NCBI GenBank assembly: GCA_007129775.1
Contig: SKUV01000305.1
Location: 1 to 8,155, forward strand
DNA from: Paracoccaceae bacterium
GTDB taxonomy: Bacteria > Pseudomonadota > Alphaproteobacteria > Rhodobacterales > Rhodobacteraceae
DNA: 8,155 nucleotides
Reading direction: 5' to 3'
The notes beneath the pieces are model-generated. The model saw only the letters and a program-made list of their open reading frames with translations, did no database searches and was not told the DNA's origin. Shown here one piece after another: positions 4,842 to 8,155 of the stretch (its first letter is position 1; every line of letters begins with the position of its first letter). The translations under genes and the position numbers were made by a program.

Positions 4842-6377
4842 ATGACTGCAAGACTTCACCGAGTGCTCGGTCCCTTTGTGCTGGCTGCCGGGCTCGCTTT
4901 CGGCCCGGGGATCGCCGCCGCCGGGCCCGAGGATGACACGCTGCGGGCCGCGATGGCCGGCGAGATCCTGAATCTCGATTATCTTTACACCACGCGGCGC
5001 GAATACATCATCATCGCGAACATGACAGACGCGCGGCTGTTCTCGATGAACCCCGAGACGCAGCAAGTCGAGCCGTCGGTCGCGACATCCTACGAATTCG
5101 TGGACGACATGACCATCGAGGTGAAGCTGCGCGACGATGTGCGCTTTCACGACGGCTCGCTGCTGACCGCAGCCGATGTGGCCTATACCTACAACTGGGT
5201 GATCGACGAGAACTCCGAATCCCACGCCCGGACGCTGATCAGCCGCTGGCTGGACCGGGCCGAGGTGATCGACGACCACACGGTGCATTTCCACCTTGCC
5301 GCGGTCAATCCGCTGATCATCCGCGACATGTCCCAGCGCGTGGCGCTGCGCAAGGACGGCACCTATCATCAGGGCGACGAGCCCGATTTCGACGCCATGG
5401 CGATCGACCTGATCGGGGCCGGCCCCTACCGCGTGGTCAGCTTCAACCCCGGTGTGGAAGCGGTGCTGGAGCGGTTCGACGACTATTTCGGCGACGCGCC
5501 CGAGATTGGCAACGTGGTGGTGCGCACCATCCCCGATATCGGCACCCAGCAGGCCGAGATCATGGCCGGGGGCATCGACTGGATGTTCAACGTGCCCCTG
5601 GACGTGGCCCAGAACCTTGGCATGCGCCCGGATATCGACCATCTGGCCGGGCCCGACCTGCGCGTGTCCTTCATCGTGCTGGATGCGGGCGGGATCGTGC
5701 AGGAAGACGGCCCGCTGACCGATGTGCGCGTGCGCCGCGCCATGAACCACGCCATCAACCGCGACGAGATCGCCGAGTTCCTGATGGGCGGCGGCGCCTC
5801 GGAAGGACTGCACACCGCCTGCCACCCGGTGCAGTTCGGCTGCGTGCAGGACGTGATGCGCTATGACTACGACCCCCAGCGCGGGCGCGAACTGCTGGCC
5901 GAGGCGGGCTATCCCGACGGGTTCGACCTGGACCTCTGGGCCTATCGCGAGCGGCCGGTGTCCGAAGCCGTCATGTCCGATCTGGAGGCCATCGGCATCA
6001 ACATCAACCTGCGCTACGTCCAGCTTGAGACGCTGAACCAGGCGCGGGCGGCGCAAGAGATCCCTGCCTATATCGGCACCTGGGGATCCAGCGGGGTGCC
6101 GGACACGGCGCTGATCGCGCGGGTCCATTTCTCGGACACCAGCGACCGGCATCTGTCGGGCGATGCGGAGGTGGTCGAATGGGTGCTCGGGGCCGAGCAG
6201 ACGGCCGATCAGGATGCGCGGTACGAGTTCTATCGTCAGGCCATCACCCGGATCGCCGAACAGGCCTATTGGGTGCCGCTGGTGACCTACACCGCCAACT
6301 ATCTGGTGTCCTCTAACCTGAACTTCCCGCTCGACAATGACGGCGTGCCGCGGCTCGAGAACGCCAGCTGGCGCTGA
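4842..6377 (+). CDS. Peptide-type ABC transporter periplasmic solute-binding protein (SBP_bac_5 family)
   Basis: A 511-residue secreted binding protein of the DppA/OppA/NikA family, which delivers a ligand to the inner-membrane permeases encoded next. Residues 1-27 form a signal peptide (basic MTARLHR start, hydrophobic core, GIAAA before Gly28); there is no lipobox Cys, so it should be a free periplasmic protein. The family blocks are in order: a PSVATSYE-type segment (78-85), VRFHDG (100-105) with TAADV (109-113), GAGPYRV (192-198), VRRAMNHAINRD and AEAGYPDGF. The length is normal. Two cysteines, Cys327 and Cys334, lie six residues apart and may form a disulfide in the periplasm. The substrate is not clear: di/oligopeptide, opine, glutathione and nickel importers share this fold. 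The upstream promoter-like island suggests it is first in its operon. Confidence 0.92.
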   Translation: MTARLHRVLGPFVLAAGLAFGPGIAAAGPEDDTLRAAMAGEILNLDYLYTTRREYIIIANMTDARLFSMNPETQQVEPSVATSYEFVDDMTIEVKLRDDVRFHDGSLLTAADVAYTYNWVIDENSESHARTLISRWLDRAEVIDDHTVHFHLAAVNPLIIRDMSQRVALRKDGTYHQGDEPDFDAMAIDLIGAGPYRVVSFNPGVEAVLERFDDYFGDAPEIGNVVVRTIPDIGTQQAEIMAGGIDWMFNVPLDVAQNLGMRPDIDHLAGPDLRVSFIVLDAGGIVQEDGPLTDVRVRRAMNHAINRDEIAEFLMGGGASEGLHTACHPVQFGCVQDVMRYDYDPQRGRELLAEAGYPDGFDLDLWAYRERPVSEAVMSDLEAIGININLRYVQLETLNQARAAQEIPAYIGTWGSSGVPDTALIARVHFSDTSDRHLSGDAEVVEWVLGAEQTADQDARYEFYRQAITRIAEQAYWVPLVTYTANYLVSSNLNFPLDNDGVPRLENASWR

Positions 6378-6403
6378 GAGCGGCGTCACGACACGCACAA
6401 GAT

Positions 6404-6474
6404 GGGACCGGGGCGGCCTTGCGCTGTCCCGGGCCCCGCCGCGCCGCCTGATCCCGGGCGGCCCCAACCGGGAC
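6404..6474 (+). promoter_or_regulatory. GC-rich nested hairpin between binding protein and first permease
   Basis: In the 104-bp gap between the two genes, gtcccgg (6426-6432) is the exact inverted complement of ccgggac (6468-6474). Inside it gccgcc (6443-6448) pairs with ggcggc (6457-6462) around an 8-base loop. Competing pairings such as gggac (6404-6408) with gtccc (6426-6430) are also possible. There is no T-run, so it is not a standard terminator. Such structures after binding-protein genes often protect the upstream message or lower permease translation; here that is inference. The outer right arm ends 7 bases before the permease ATG and could mask its start region. Confidence 0.4.
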
Positions 6475-6481
6475 CCGAGTG

Positions 6482-7399
6482 ATGCTGAACTATATCGCCC
6501 AGCGCGCCGCCCTCGCCATCGCCGTGGCCTTCACGGTGTCGCTTGCGGCCTTCGTGCTGCTGAACATCGCCACCGACCCGGCCTATGCCATCGCCGGCGA
6601 GGATGCCGACCCCGAGGTGGTGGAGCAGATCCGCCAGCGCTTCGGCCTCGACCGGCCGGTGTGGGTGCGGTACCTTGACTGGCTGGGCGGCGCGCTGCGC
6701 GGCGATTTCGGCGTCAGCTATTACTGGAACAAGCCCGTCGCCACGCTGGTCGCCGAACGGGTCGGCACCACGCTGACGCTGGCCTTTTCGGCGCTGTTCG
6801 TCACCATCGCCATCGCCATCCCGCTGGGCGCGCTGGCCGCACTCAACCGCAACACCTGGATCGACCGCTTTGCCCTTTGGGTTGCGGTTTCGGCGCAGGC
6901 GGTCCCGAATTTCTGGCTGGGACTGATCCTGATCATCCTGTTTGCGGTGATGCTGCCGATCTTCCCGGTCTCGGGCGATGCGACCTGGCGCCATTTCGTG
7001 CTGCCGGCCTTCGTGCTGGGTGCGTCATCCGTGCCGCCGGTGATGCGGCTGATGCGCACCGGGCTGATCGAGGTGATGGGCTCGGACTATATCCGCACGG
7101 CGCGGGCCAAGGGCTTTCGCGGCACCGCGCTGCTGACCCGGCATGCGCTGCGCAATGCGCTGCTGCCGGTGGTGTCGGTGCTGGCGGTGCAGCTTGGCCA
7201 CAAGGTCGGCGGTTCGGTCATCACCGAAAGCGTTTTTGCGATCAACGGGCTGGGGCGGCTGGCGCTGCAGTCGATCCTGGGGGCCGACATCCCGACCGTG
7301 CAGATTCTGATCTTCATCTTCGCGCTGGTCTTCGTGGCCATGAACCTGCTGGCCGATATCCTGAATGCAGCCCTTGACCCGAGGTTACGTATCGGATGA
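6482..7399 (+). CDS. Peptide-type ABC transporter permease, DppB/OppB-like
   Basis: A 305-residue inner-membrane permease of the binding-protein-dependent transport family, with about six helices. It begins with the typical MLNYIAQRAALAIAVAF helix and a periplasmic loop carrying EQIRQRFGLDRPVWVRYLDWL, usual for DppB-type proteins. The EAA coupling loop that contacts the ATPase is clear at residues 201-228 (SDYIRTARAKGFRG followed by HALRNALLPV), with the invariant Gly211. The C-terminus (LADILNAALDPRLRIG) is normal, so the gene is complete. A GTG at 6479 just before the ATG could also start translation, adding one residue. No good Shine-Dalgarno is seen, in contrast to the binding-protein gene, which fits lower expression. 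The stop overlaps the start of the next permease (ATGA). Confidence 0.93.
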   Translation: MLNYIAQRAALAIAVAFTVSLAAFVLLNIATDPAYAIAGEDADPEVVEQIRQRFGLDRPVWVRYLDWLGGALRGDFGVSYYWNKPVATLVAERVGTTLTLAFSALFVTIAIAIPLGALAALNRNTWIDRFALWVAVSAQAVPNFWLGLILIILFAVMLPIFPVSGDATWRHFVLPAFVLGASSVPPVMRLMRTGLIEVMGSDYIRTARAKGFRGTALLTRHALRNALLPVVSVLAVQLGHKVGGSVITESVFAINGLGRLALQSILGADIPTVQILIFIFALVFVAMNLLADILNAALDPRLRIG

Positions 7400-8155
7400 G
7401 CGAGAGCACGCAGACAACCGCCCCCGCCGCGCTGGCAACGCCCGAAGAGGCCCTGCCGCCCAGCCCGGGCCAACTGGCGCGCACCCGCGCCTGGAGCCAT
7501 CGGGGCTTTCAGGTGGGGCTTGCGATCCTGGTCGCGCTGATCCTAGTGGCGATCTTCGCGCCCTATCTGGCGCCGCACAGCCCCTTTCAGCAATCGCTGC
7601 CCAACCGGCTGCTGCCCCCCGTCTGGGTCGAGGGCGGGACATGGACCTACCCGCTGGGCACCGATGGGGTCGGCCGCGACTACCTCAGCCGGCTGATCCA
7701 CGGCACGCGGGTGTCGATCATCATCGGGCTGGGCGCGGCCACGGTGGGGATGTTCATCGGCGTCACGCTGGGCGTTCTGGCGGGCTATTTCGGCGGCTGG
7801 ATCGACCATGCCTGCAGCTTCATCCTGACCGCGCAACTTGCGCTGCCGGGGCTCTTGCTGGCCATGGCGCTGGTCTTCTTCATCGGCCCGTCGCTGATTG
7901 TGGTGATCGGCATCATCGGGGTGCTGGGCTGGACCTATTTCATGGTCGTCACAAGGTCCGCCACCCAGCACATCAAGGGGCTGGATTACGTCGCCGCCGC
8001 CCGCGCCTCGGGCGCGACGCCGCGCCAGATCATCTGGCACGAGGTGATGCCGAACCTCAGCTCCAAGATCATCGTGATCTTCACCTTCGAGGTCGGCGTG
8101 GCGATCCTGGCCGAATCCGCGCTCAGCTTTCTGGGCGTGGGCATCCAGGCGCCCA
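7396..8155 (+). CDS. Peptide-type ABC transporter permease, DppC/OppC-like, 3' end outside window
   Basis: The second permease of the importer, forming a heterodimer with the DppB-like protein. The first 253 codons are present and run off the window; family length (about 280-310) suggests 30-50 residues are missing. A polar, Ala/Thr/Pro-rich cytoplasmic N-terminus of about 35 residues leads to the first helix (about 38-56). Then comes the hallmark LGTDGVGRDYLSRLIHGTR (87-105), which opens the conserved transmembrane domain. The EAA loop DYVAAARASGATPRQIIWHE with VMPNL follows at residues 197-220. The last visible block, ESALSFLGVGIQAP, is also diagnostic. The start is in an ATGA overlap with the previous stop, with GAGG (7381-7384) 11 bp upstream. 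ATPase genes (DppD/DppF type) would be expected after it. Confidence 0.93.
   Translation, partial: MSESTQTTAPAALATPEEALPPSPGQLARTRAWSHRGFQVGLAILVALILVAIFAPYLAPHSPFQQSLPNRLLPPVWVEGGTWTYPLGTDGVGRDYLSRLIHGTRVSIIIGLGAATVGMFIGVTLGVLAGYFGGWIDHACSFILTAQLALPGLLLAMALVFFIGPSLIVVIGIIGVLGWTYFMVVTRSATQHIKGLDYVAAARASGATPRQIIWHEVMPNLSSKIIVIFTFEVGVAILAESALSFLGVGIQAP

Noticed and set aside
4809..6467. Long minus-strand open frame of about 550 codons opposite the binding-protein gene
   Set aside because: Its translation is a His/Gly/Val/Asp-rich low-complexity shadow without family blocks. High GC leaves the opposite strand of real genes open, and the plus strand has an unmistakable protein.

Overview
The window is GC-rich DNA (roughly two thirds G+C by eye) with tightly packed, same-strand genes. 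It most resembles an alphaproteobacterium of the Rhodobacterales type. That placement is an inference from codon style and gene content; there is no rRNA or other marker to confirm it.

Bases 1-4387 hold the 3' part of a multisubunit Na+(K+)/H+ antiporter operon of the Mrp/Mnh/Pha (CPA3) family: the C-terminal third of mnhA, then complete mnhB, mnhC, mnhD, mnhE, mnhF and mnhG. The genes are almost all joined by ATGA stop/start overlaps, as expected for subunits of one membrane complex made in fixed ratio. MnhA and MnhB are separate proteins, the seven-gene layout, rather than the fused MnhAB/PhaAB seen in rhizobial Pha systems. The key ion-path residues of MnhD (Glu137, Lys219, Lys250) are in place, so the antiporter looks functional.

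Bases 4388-4841 carry no intact gene. Directly after mnhG is an in-frame C-terminal scrap (about 65 codons) of a proline racemase / 4-hydroxyproline epimerase family protein. It has no start and no catalytic half, so it is a gene relic. After it come a GC-rich spacer with a 13-bp direct repeat and a weak terminator-like hairpin, then an abrupt AT-rich island with an inverted repeat that looks like the promoter/operator of the next operon.

Bases 4842-8155 hold the start of a peptide-type (Dpp/Opp/Ni/opine, PepT family) ABC importer: a periplasmic solute-binding protein with signal peptide, a DppB-type permease, and a DppC-type permease cut off by the window end. The ATPase genes are presumably just downstream. 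A GC-rich nested hairpin sits between the binding protein and the first permease, a common arrangement for making more binding protein than membrane subunit. The substrate cannot be told from the sequence. The adjacent epimerase relic raises, without proving, a past link to hydroxyproline or related imino-acid use.

I see no mobile element, CRISPR array, RNA gene or clearly new system. The epimerase relic and the promoter-region structure are the items most worth a second look.
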